5,073 bases of DNA, taken from positions 1 to 5,073 of the forward strand of contig URNU01000112.1 in the NCBI GenBank assembly GCA_900549275.1, written 5' to 3'. The notes under the pieces were generated by a model. The model made no database searches. It worked only from the letters and a program-made list of their open reading frames with translations, and was not told the origin of the DNA. Made by a program: the position numbers and the translations under genes. How positions within the stretch are numbered: the first letter of the stretch is position 1; every line of letters begins with the position of its first letter. This DNA comes from an uncultured Collinsella sp. (lineage in GTDB: Bacteria; Actinomycetota; Coriobacteriia; Coriobacteriales; Coriobacteriaceae). Positions 1 to 4,812 of the stretch are shown here, one piece after another.

Positions 1-26
1 CGCTCGGCGGTCGTTGCCTTACTCAT
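1..26 (-). CDS. Start of a downstream gene, probably the partner ABC half-transporter (3' part outside window)
   Basis: Only the first eight codons are visible (MSKATTAE, then the window ends), so the product cannot be read. A start here is supported by a strong Shine-Dalgarno (AGGAAGGAGG) eight bases before the ATG, and by the ATGAGTAA overlap, in which this ATG shares eight bases with the end of the upstream ABC gene. The upstream subunit has the degenerate ATP-site residues of a heterodimeric exporter, and in such operons the second half-transporter usually follows directly. The identity as partner subunit is therefore inference from context, while the start site is seen directly. Confidence 0.6.
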
Positions 27-1833
27 GTGCCTCGCCTCCTTCCTGGGTCTGAGCTTGCGTTGCGGATGCCTCGGTGTCGGCCTCGACGGCCCCTTCGCCC
101 TCGGCAGACATCTTGTTTTGCGAGGTAAAGGTCTCGCGGTAGATCTCGCTCGTCTTGAGCAGCTCGTCATGGTTGCCGATCTGCGCGATACGGCCACCCT
201 CCATGACGATGATGCGGTCTGCGTCCTGCACGGAGCTGATGCGCTGGGCGATGATGAGCTTGGTCGTGTTGGGCAAATAGCTTGCCAGTCCTGCGCGAAT
301 CTTGGCGTCGGTCTTGGTGTCGACGGCGCTGGTGGAGTCGTCCAGGATCAAGATCTTGGGACGACGCAGCAGGGCACGTGCGATGCACAGGCGCTGCTTC
401 TGACCGCCGGAAACATTGGAGCCGCCCTGTTCGATCCAAGTGTCATAGCCCTTGGGGAAGCCATCGACAAACTCATCGGCGCAGGCCAGATGTGCCGCCT
501 CGCGGACTTCCTCGTTGGTGGCGTTCGGGTCGCCCCAGCGCAGATTCTCGGCAATGGTGCCGCTAAACAGCACGTTTTTCTGCAATACCATGGCCACTTG
601 ATGGCGCAGAGCATCCAAGTCGTAGTCGCGCACATCCACGCCGCCCACGCGCACGGTGCCCTCGGTGGTGTCGTACAGACGGGCGATGAGGTTTACGAGC
701 GTGGACTTGGCCGAGCCGGTACCGCCGATGATGCCGATGGTCTCGCCGCTCTTAATGTGCAGGTCGATATCGTCGAGCGCCTGGCGCTTCGCATGCGCGG
801 AGTACTTAAAGCTCACGTGGTCAAAGTCGATGGAGCCGTCGGCGACCTCGAGCACGGGCTCGGCGGGATCGGCGATCGTGGGCTCGGCGGCCAGCACCTC
901 GGTGATGCGGTGCGCCGATTCGTCGGCCATGGTCACCATGACAAAGATCATCGACAGCTGCATCAGGCTCATGAGGATTTGGAAGCCATAGGTAAAGATC
1001 GAGGAGAGCTGGCCCACGTCGAACAGCGTGCCCTGGCTCGTGATGATGAGCTTGGAGCCCAGGTAGATGATGACGACAAACGCGCCGTTGACGCAGATGT
1101 TCATCATGGGGTTGTTAAAGGCGAGCAGCTTCTCGGCGCGGGTGAAGTCCATCTGGACGTCGCGTGCGGCGGTCGCGAACTTCTCCTTCTCAAAGTCTTC
1201 GCGCACGTAGCTCTTGACCACGCGCATGCCGGTGACGTTTTCCTCGACGGACTCGTTAAGGGCGTCGTACTTGTGGAACACGCGCGAGAAGATGGGGCGC
1301 ACCTTAAAGATGATAAAGAACAGCCCAAAGCCCAGCAGCGGAATGATGATCAGGTAGACCATGGCGACGCTGCCGCCCATGATAAATGCCATGGTAAAGG
1401 CGAAGATCAATACCAGCGGCGCGCGCACGGCGATGCGGATGATCATCATAAAGGCCTGCTGCACGTTGTTGATGTCGGTGGTCAGGCGCGTGACGAGCGA
1501 GGAGCTCGAGAACTCATCGATGTTGGCAAAGCTGAACGTCTGGATCTTGTAGAACAAGTCGTGACGCAGGTTCTTGGCGAAGCCGCAGCTCGCATGGCTG
1601 CAGGTGATGCCGGCGGCGGCGCCAAAGGCAAGCGACGTCAGCGCGATGAGCACCAAAAAGCCTGCGGTGGGAAGCATCTCGGCTACGGTGGCGCCGTCTT
1701 TGATGGCGTCGATCAGGTTGGCGGTGATAAATGGAATCAGCATCTCGCAGAGCACCTCGCCAAGCACGAGCAACGGCGTGGCAACGGTGACTTTCATATA
1801 GTCGCGGATGCTGCCCATGAGGGTTTTAATCAT
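19..1833 (-). CDS. ABC exporter half-transporter (fused membrane and ATP-binding domains), heterodimer type
   Basis: A 604-residue half-transporter of the multidrug/lipid exporter class, expected in the cytoplasmic membrane and pumping an unknown substrate outward using ATP. Residues about 15-310 form the membrane domain with several hydrophobic helices (about 18-40, 55-76, 135-180, 247-265, 280-302). Residues about 335-570 form the nucleotide-binding domain: Walker A GGTGSAKST (370-378), Q-loop Q418, signature VSGGQ (474-478), Walker B ILILDD (494-499), D-loop SAVD (502-505). The catalytic Glu position is Asp499 and the switch-His position is Gln530, as known for the degenerate site of heterodimeric exporters. 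Walker A has Ala375 for the usual Gly. The tail (about 575-604) is acidic and rich in Ala and Gln. The start at 1833 was chosen over an in-frame ATG 39 codons upstream because GGGAGG lies six bases before it; the longer form would be an implausible Ser/Pro/Arg-rich extension inside marR. The start overlaps the marR stop by eight bases. Substrate not predictable. Confidence 0.95.
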   Translation of the reverse strand: MIKTLMGSIRDYMKVTVATPLLVLGEVLCEMLIPFITANLIDAIKDGATVAEMLPTAGFLVLIALTSLAFGAAAGITCSHASCGFAKNLRHDLFYKIQTFSFANIDEFSSSSLVTRLTTDINNVQQAFMMIIRIAVRAPLVLIFAFTMAFIMGGSVAMVYLIIIPLLGFGLFFIIFKVRPIFSRVFHKYDALNESVEENVTGMRVVKSYVREDFEKEKFATAARDVQMDFTRAEKLLAFNNPMMNICVNGAFVVIIYLGSKLIITSQGTLFDVGQLSSIFTYGFQILMSLMQLSMIFVMVTMADESAHRITEVLAAEPTIADPAEPVLEVADGSIDFDHVSFKYSAHAKRQALDDIDLHIKSGETIGIIGGTGSAKSTLVNLIARLYDTTEGTVRVGGVDVRDYDLDALRHQVAMVLQKNVLFSGTIAENLRWGDPNATNEEVREAAHLACADEFVDGFPKGYDTWIEQGGSNVSGGQKQRLCIARALLRRPKILILDDSTSAVDTKTDAKIRAGLASYLPNTTKLIIAQRISSVQDADRIIVMEGGRIAQIGNHDELLKTSEIYRETFTSQNKMSAEGEGAVEADTEASATQAQTQEGGEAHE

Positions 1834-2329
1834 CCAGTTCCTCCCAGGTTTTGCGGATTTTCTCGAGCATTTCGGCGAGCTGCTCGCGCTCGTCGTGGGT
1901 GAGGGCACTAAAAGCCTGCTCTCTAAAGCGAATGCGGGCTGCCTGCTCAACGCGGGCCTTTTCCCATCCCGCTTCGGTCAGGCGGATGGTGAGCTGCCGG
2001 CGGTCTTTGGGATTGCGGTTGCGCTCGATAAGGCCGCCCATTTCGAGTTTGGACAGGATCTCGGAAAGGGACCCCGGTTTGAGGTCGAAGTGCATGCCGA
2101 GTTCCTGTTGGGACAGCTCGCCGGTCGGCTGCTTGGCGAGCAGGCAGACGATGGGCGCCTTGCCAGATATGCCGCCGCCGTGAAAATGCATGTAATGGCC
2201 GCAAAACCCCAGGCCATTGAGGATTCGCTTGGCGAGACGGTCTTTGTCGGATTGAGTTTCGGGCTCGTCTGCCGGCCGTGAGGGGTCGCCGCCGGGTTCA
2301 TGCGGATAGGCGAGTGGTTCAACACACAT
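1826..2329 (-). CDS. MarR-family transcriptional regulator
   Basis: A 167-residue winged-helix regulator, expected to bind DNA as a dimer and to repress the exporter operon it heads until a ligand releases it. Residues about 55-120 carry the MarR winged helix: a helix-turn-helix around ELSQQELGMHFDLKPGSLSEI, the recognition segment at about 84-97, and a wing with the family-typical NPKDRRQ (106-112) followed by LTIRLTEAGW. Flanking helices (about 30-48 and 125-165) would form the dimer interface. The first 30 residues are hydrophilic and make the protein slightly longer than usual for the family. A ribosome site AGGAG lies 12 bases before the ATG, a rather long spacing, but no better start exists before the conserved domain. 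The gene is followed with an 8-base overlap by the ABC half-transporter. The promoter and a large inverted repeat directly upstream point to autoregulation (inference). The inducer is unknown. Confidence 0.93.
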   Translation of the reverse strand: MCVEPLAYPHEPGGDPSRPADEPETQSDKDRLAKRILNGLGFCGHYMHFHGGGISGKAPIVCLLAKQPTGELSQQELGMHFDLKPGSLSEILSKLEMGGLIERNRNPKDRRQLTIRLTEAGWEKARVEQAARIRFREQAFSALTHDEREQLAEMLEKIRKTWEELDD

Positions 2330-2340
2330 ATCTAAGCTTC

Positions 2341-2395
2341 GCTCCTTTCTTTAGTTAGGTAGAGGAATTGTTTTGTGCCTAACTAATTTAGGAGC
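2341..2395. promoter_or_regulatory. Candidate MarR operator: large imperfect inverted repeat
   Basis: The arms contain perfect TTAGTTAGG (2351-2359) and CCTAACTAA (2378-2386) separated by 18 bases. Both arms extend outward to a matching GCTCCT (2341-2346) and AGGAGC (2390-2395), with three or four unmatched bases between the two blocks. The right arm covers the -10 element and probable transcription start of marR; the left arm includes its Shine-Dalgarno. The right side also contains a shorter dyad, CCTAA-N5-TTAGG (2378-2392). The position and symmetry suit a site bound by the MarR dimer for autorepression. The symmetry is seen directly; the binding is inferred. Confidence 0.55.
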
Positions 2396-2413
2396 GCCAT
2401 ACAGGAATGTCAA
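2385..2413 (-). promoter_or_regulatory. Probable sigma70-type promoter of the marR-ABC operon
   Basis: On the minus strand a perfect -35 box TTGACA (2413-2408) is followed after 17 bases by TAAATT (2390-2385), which matches four of six positions of the -10 consensus. Transcription would start near 2378, giving a leader of about 50 bases before the marR ATG. The -10 lies inside the right arm of the inverted repeat, so a repressor bound there would block polymerase. The boxes are seen directly; their activity is inferred. Confidence 0.6.
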
Positions 2414-2428
2414 GGTACCAAACTAGTG

Positions 2429-2456
2429 GTTACGCGGTTTTGCCAAACCGCGTAAC
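2429..2456. repeat. Perfect 12-bp hairpin with TGCC loop
   Basis: GTTACGCGGTTT and AAACCGCGTAAC pair without mismatch around the four-base loop TGCC. No T-run follows on either strand, so it is not a typical intrinsic terminator. It is enclosed by a further 9-bp inverted repeat, TTAGGAGCG (2388-2396) with CGCTCCTAA (2473-2481). It could be a protein-binding dyad, a dispersed palindrome, or part of a structured RNA; the sequence does not decide between these. Confidence 0.6.
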
Positions 2457-2505
2457 GGCTCGACGCTGCAAACGCTCCTAAGCGGCAATCTGGCGTTCAA
2501 TCGTC

Positions 2506-2530
2506 GGGCATGGCCACAAGGCCTATGCCC
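2506..2530. repeat. Hairpin, 10 bp with one bulged base
   Basis: GGGCAT plus GGCC pairs with GGCC plus ATGCCC around the loop ACAA, with a single bulged T (2524). On the plus strand it is followed only by the weak pyrimidine run TCCTCTTTC, so termination is possible but not convincing. It lies downstream of the 12-bp hairpin in the same intergenic region. Confidence 0.45.
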
Positions 2531-2619
2531 TCCTCTTTCACGCTACCTTGCTCGCTTGGGAACGCTTTCGCTGTCCGTCCTCAAATCTGTGATTCCGCCA
2601 CGGTCCGCTTCGGTGCATG

Positions 2620-2654
2620 TGATCCCTTGGGGACGGAGGAAAAGGGATCATTTT
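2620..2654 (+). terminator. Terminator-like hairpin with short T-run
   Basis: TGATCCCTT (2620-2628) pairs perfectly with AAGGGATCA (2642-2650) across a 13-base purine-rich loop, and four T follow at 2651-2654. This is a weak plus-strand terminator by form. No plus-strand gene lies upstream in the window, so it would only serve antisense or leader transcripts. It may instead be part of a dispersed repeat. Confidence 0.3.
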
Positions 2655-2688
2655 GGGCTGCGGTGACACCCTTCCAAAGTTGCTTTGC

Positions 2689-2844
2689 CCAAAACTATGC
2701 CGGATTACTACGATGAATTCGAAATCTCAGACCTCGGCATTGTTTTTCGGAAAATCACAAGCTGTCTACCTGCGGTTTTGCTGGAGTGCAATTCGTTGTG
2801 GTTGGAGACTGGCGGTTTATCGTAGTAATCCGGCATAGTTTTGG
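2689..2844. mobile_element. 156-bp element with perfect 26-bp inverted repeats (MITE-like or dispersed palindrome)
   Basis: Bases 2689-2714 (beginning CCAAAACTATGCCGGATTAC) are the exact reverse complement of 2819-2844, and 104 bases lie between. The match stops sharply on both sides: outward the next bases differ, and inward the first pair differs before two further matching bases. The size and terminal inverted repeats suit a miniature inverted-repeat element mobilised by a transposase elsewhere. I see no clear target-site duplication and no transposase, so the element class is inference. Short 42-codon frames run through it on both strands without ribosome sites. Read inward, either arm encodes QNYAGLLR followed by a stop. 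As RNA it would form a long stem with a large loop. Confidence 0.55.
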
Positions 2845-2968
2845 AATGGTAGTAAATAGATGGCAGCTACTGTGCCGCTACCGCCGCGATTTGCCTCCCA
2901 TTTCCGAAACCTATCCGCAACAATTTGCCCTCCACGGCGCCAGCGCCCGCCCGCCGTGCCTCCTGCGC

Positions 2969-2974
2969 TACACT
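2969..2974 (+). promoter_or_regulatory. Weak candidate -10 element for pdxK
   Basis: TACACT matches four of six -10 consensus positions and lies about 50 bases before the pdxK ATG. No acceptable -35 box is found 16-18 bases upstream, where the sequence is very GC-rich. A 7-bp dyad, CACGGCG (2933-2939) and CGCCGTG (2952-2958), sits just upstream and could bind an activator or repressor. This is a low-confidence call. Confidence 0.25.
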
Positions 2975-3024
2975 TAGTCGCACTGTGGCGCCGTCGCGCC
3001 GCGCCCGACCCAAGGGGGACACTC

Positions 3025-3849
3025 ATGAAGAACACTCAGCTGCTGCTGATCAACGATATGTGCGGTTACGGTAAGGTCGCGCTTTCTGCCATGCTGCCGG
3101 TGCTGTCGCACATGGGCTATCGCATCCACAACCTGCCGACGGCCCTCGTTTCCGATACGCTCAACTACCCCAAGTTCTACATCCACGACACCACGGAGTA
3201 TGTCCGCCAGAGCCTTGCCATCTGGGAGGAGCTCGGCTTTGAATTCGACGCCATCTCGACCGGCTTTATCGTGACCGAGGAAGAGGCGCGCATCATCTCG
3301 GATTTTTGCCACCGCCGCTCGCAAAAGGGCACCAAGGTGTTCGTCGACCCCATCATGGCCGACAATGGCAGGCTCTACGCTGGCGTGCCCGAGTCGACCA
3401 TCGGCCTTATGCGCAGCCTGGTCGAGTGCGCCGACTGCGCGGTGCCCAACTATACCGAGGCGTGTCTGCTCACCGATACGCCTATGGCAGAACAGATTAC
3501 GGCCGATGAGGCTCGTGCGCTCGTGGATGCTATGCTCGCGCTGGGCGCCAAGTCGGTGGTCATTACGAGTGCCAAGGTCGACGGGGCGAGTGCCGTCATC
3601 GGCTACGACCATGTGGCGGGGGAGTACTTCACGCTTCCCTTTGAGCTGATCCCGGTGTATTTCCCGGGCACGGGCGATACGTTCTCGTCGGTGCTCGTGG
3701 GCCGCGTTATGGCCGGCTGGAGCTTGCAGCGTGCGACGACCGACGCCATGCGCGTGGTGGCCGAGCTTATCGAGCGCAATGCCGACCAAGAGGACAAGTC
3801 GGCCGGCCTTCCCATCGAGGCCTGCTTGGACGTGATCGACCATGAGTAA
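3025..3849 (+). CDS. pdxK: Pyridoxamine/pyridoxal kinase (vitamin B6 salvage)
   Basis: A 274-residue cytoplasmic kinase of the ribokinase-like fold (PdxK/PdxY group) that phosphorylates pyridoxal, pyridoxamine or pyridoxine with ATP in B6 salvage. Family marks in order: the N-terminal strand and substrate loop INDMCGYGKVALSAMLPVLS (9-28); PTALVSDTLNYPKFY (38-52); STGFIV (78-83); VDPIMADNGRLYAGV (107-121), with the family-typical DPxMxDNG; PNYTEACLLTD (141-151); and PGTGDTFSS (214-222), whose Asp218 is the expected catalytic base of the GTGD anion-hole motif. Length is normal for the family. The start is fixed by AAGGGGG six bases before ATG; an upstream in-frame ATG would add an unlikely Pro/Arg-rich leader. 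The next gene overlaps its end by eight bases, indicating one transcript. Which B6 vitamer is preferred cannot be read from sequence. Confidence 0.93.
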   Translation: MKNTQLLLINDMCGYGKVALSAMLPVLSHMGYRIHNLPTALVSDTLNYPKFYIHDTTEYVRQSLAIWEELGFEFDAISTGFIVTEEEARIISDFCHRRSQKGTKVFVDPIMADNGRLYAGVPESTIGLMRSLVECADCAVPNYTEACLLTDTPMAEQITADEARALVDAMLALGAKSVVITSAKVDGASAVIGYDHVAGEYFTLPFELIPVYFPGTGDTFSSVLVGRVMAGWSLQRATTDAMRVVAELIERNADQEDKSAGLPIEACLDVIDHE

Positions 3850-4171
3850 CGCTGGCGAGGGCGGCATCAAGCCTGAGGGCGAGAGCAAGCCGCTCGGCGC
3901 GCCGCGTGGCAAGCGTCCGCGCATCCGCGTGAGCTGCGTGGACCAGCTGGGTGCGTGCCGCTGCCACCATGGTCACAAGCCGGGCGACGTCTTTGACTTC
4001 GACCGAGACCGCGGCAAGATGTGCGCCATGGCCTGCCATGCGGGCTTTCCCTATATCGATATCCTGCGCTATGGCGGAACCGTGCCCGGCAACGAGCCCG
4101 GTACGGCAAAGTTCTGCTGCCCCGAGGTCGATACGCTGAACGTTTGGCTCGCCGAGATCGTCGACGAGTAA
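3842..4171 (+). CDS. TIGR04076 family cysteine-rich protein of unknown function
   Basis: A 109-residue soluble protein that I recognise as a TIGR04076 member from HKPGDVFDFD (45-54), the core FPYIDILRYGG (69-79) and the terminal CCPE (92-95). The family has no established function that I know of. Seven Cys (32, 39, 41, 61, 65, 92, 93) and His 42, 43, 45 and 66 are clustered as CRCHHGH, CAMACH and CC, which suggests metal or cofactor binding (inference). The first 25 or so residues are hydrophilic and Gly/Lys/Pro-rich, and precede the usual start of the domain. The ATG lies in ATGAGTAA, overlapping the pdxK stop by eight bases. There is no clear Shine-Dalgarno of its own, so translation is probably coupled to pdxK. 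In-frame GTG codons at residues 30 and 33 are alternative starts but are less likely. No signal peptide or membrane segment. Confidence 0.85.
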   Translation: MSNAGEGGIKPEGESKPLGAPRGKRPRIRVSCVDQLGACRCHHGHKPGDVFDFDRDRGKMCAMACHAGFPYIDILRYGGTVPGNEPGTAKFCCPEVDTLNVWLAEIVDE

Positions 4172-4173
4172 CC

Positions 4174-4273
4174 GAGCGAGGATTTTTCCCGTTTAGAGCG
4201 CCGTTTCGCGCTCGAAGTGGGAGATTATCCACGCTCAATTTGTATGCGGGAGAAAATCCACGCTCGTTTTATA
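4174..4273 (+). terminator. Possible terminator of the pdxK operon, built from repeat sequences
   Basis: GAGCGAGGATTTTTCCCG (4174-4191) can pair with CGGGAGAAAATCCACGCTC (4247-4265), with one mismatch and a small bulge. A 6-bp hairpin GAGCGC/GCGCTC (4196-4213) lies inside, and GTTTTATA follows at 4266-4273. Coming directly after the last gene of the plus-strand pair, this fits a long-stem terminator. The large internal loop makes it unusual. The same CACGCTCG can also pair with CGAGCGT (4305-4311), and on the minus strand that stem is followed by GGATTTTCT, so weak bidirectional termination is possible. Confidence 0.35.
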
Positions 4274-4276
4274 CCG
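4219..4276. repeat. Two tandem 29-nt imperfect direct repeats
   Basis: Units 4219-4247 and 4248-4276 both begin GGGAGA and share ATCCACGCTC; 21 of 29 positions agree. A third, inverted and more diverged copy is found at 4174-4191. The units lie in the gap between convergent genes. They look like a dispersed intergenic repeat rather than coding sequence. Confidence 0.55.
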
Positions 4277-4311
4277 ATGGCATGGCCCGTGTGTCCGCGC
4301 CGCCCGAGCGT

Positions 4312-4776
4312 CTACAGTTGCTTGAGCATAGCGGTGCAACCGGCGAGCACATCGCGGTAGGTGGCATCGAAATTGCCGGTGTACCAGGGGTCGGCCACGT
4401 CGCCGGGGCGATCGGTCCAATCGAGCAGGCGCGAGATCTTGCCATCGGGGTCCTTCCCAAAAATTCGGTACAGGCCGCGGGCGTTCTCGTCGTCCATATA
4501 GACAATGTGATCCCAGTCGCCATACTCCGCGCGACGCACCTGACGTGCACGATGTGCGACGACGGGAATCCCGACCTCGCACAGTTTGGCAACGGTACCG
4601 TGGTGTGGCGGGTTGCCGATCTCCTCGGTCGAGGTCGCAGCGGAGTCAATGACAAACTCGCCCGCGCGCCCGGCGCGCCGCACCAGCTCGGTAAACACCG
4701 ACTCAGCCATCGTCGAGCGGCAGATGTTCCCATGGCAGACAAAGAGAACGCGGTGGACGGGCTTGGGGCTATTCAT
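4312..4776 (-). CDS. Low-molecular-weight protein tyrosine phosphatase
   Basis: A 154-residue cytoplasmic phosphatase that removes phosphate from phosphotyrosine through a cysteinyl-phosphate intermediate. The active-site loop CHGNICRS (14-21) gives the family C-x5-R signature, with nucleophile Cys14 and Arg20, directly after the first strand VLFVC. The general acid is Asp129 in VADPWYTG (127-134), the family DP motif. The Ser/Ala-rich SAATSTEEIGNPPH (45-58) matches the usual segment after the second strand. Length is normal. The start is supported by AAGGAG six bases upstream. The gene lies 36 bases after the end of an acyltransferase gene on the same strand, so they may share a transcript. 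In bacteria this family often acts in exopolysaccharide control, or on small phosphorylated substrates. The acyltransferase neighbour fits an envelope role only loosely, and the substrate is unknown. Confidence 0.93.
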   Translation of the reverse strand: MNSPKPVHRVLFVCHGNICRSTMAESVFTELVRRAGRAGEFVIDSAATSTEEIGNPPHHGTVAKLCEVGIPVVAHRARQVRRAEYGDWDHIVYMDDENARGLYRIFGKDPDGKISRLLDWTDRPGDVADPWYTGNFDATYRDVLAGCTAMLKQL

Positions 4777-4812
4777 GACCAGCTCCTTCCAAACGAAGCC
4801 AAGTACGACGCG

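Larger units (their letters stand above)
2330..3024. other. Structured divergent intergenic region between marR and pdxK
   Basis: This 695-base region separates two divergent operons and contains no open frame with a convincing ribosome site or recognisable product. It holds, from left to right: the marR operator-like repeat and promoter, a perfect 12-bp hairpin, a 10-bp hairpin with one bulge, a 9-bp hairpin followed by four T, the 156-bp element with 26-bp inverted repeats, a GC-rich stretch with a 7-bp dyad (2933-2939 with 2952-2958), and a weak candidate pdxK promoter. The part from about 2530 to 2620 shows nothing I can name. Confidence 0.7.

Noticed and set aside
25..1902. Long plus-strand open frame of 625 codons opposite the ABC gene
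   Set aside because: It is the antisense shadow of the high-GC ABC and marR genes. It is full of His, Asp and Gly runs without any domain, whereas the minus frame carries all the ABC motifs.
1834..1950. Longer ABC transporter starting at 1950
   Set aside because: The extra 39 residues are Ser/Pro/Arg-rich, lie within marR, and lack homology to the family. The internal ATG at 1833 has an ideal ribosome site and precedes the typical first membrane helix.
2620..2690. T-box riboswitch on the minus strand (AAGGGTGTCACCGC followed by a hairpin)
   Set aside because: It resembles the T-box core, but the bulge that must pair with the tRNA end reads TGTC instead of TGGN. The following stem lacks a T-run on that strand, and no aminoacyl-tRNA synthetase or amino-acid gene lies downstream.
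2510..2716. 68-codon plus-strand open frame ending in QNYAGLLR
   Set aside because: There is no ribosome site and no recognisable domain. It crosses two hairpins and ends in the repeat arm, so it looks like a chance frame.
2817..3035. 72-codon minus-strand frame upstream of pdxK
   Set aside because: It overlaps the pdxK start and ribosome site, has no Shine-Dalgarno of its own, and again ends in the repeat arm.
2974..3924. Long minus-strand open frame of 316 codons opposite pdxK
   Set aside because: It is an antisense shadow of pdxK with no domain; the plus frame has all the kinase motifs and a ribosome site.
4219..4276. CRISPR array
   Set aside because: There are only two imperfect units placed head to tail with no spacer between them, and no cas genes in the window.
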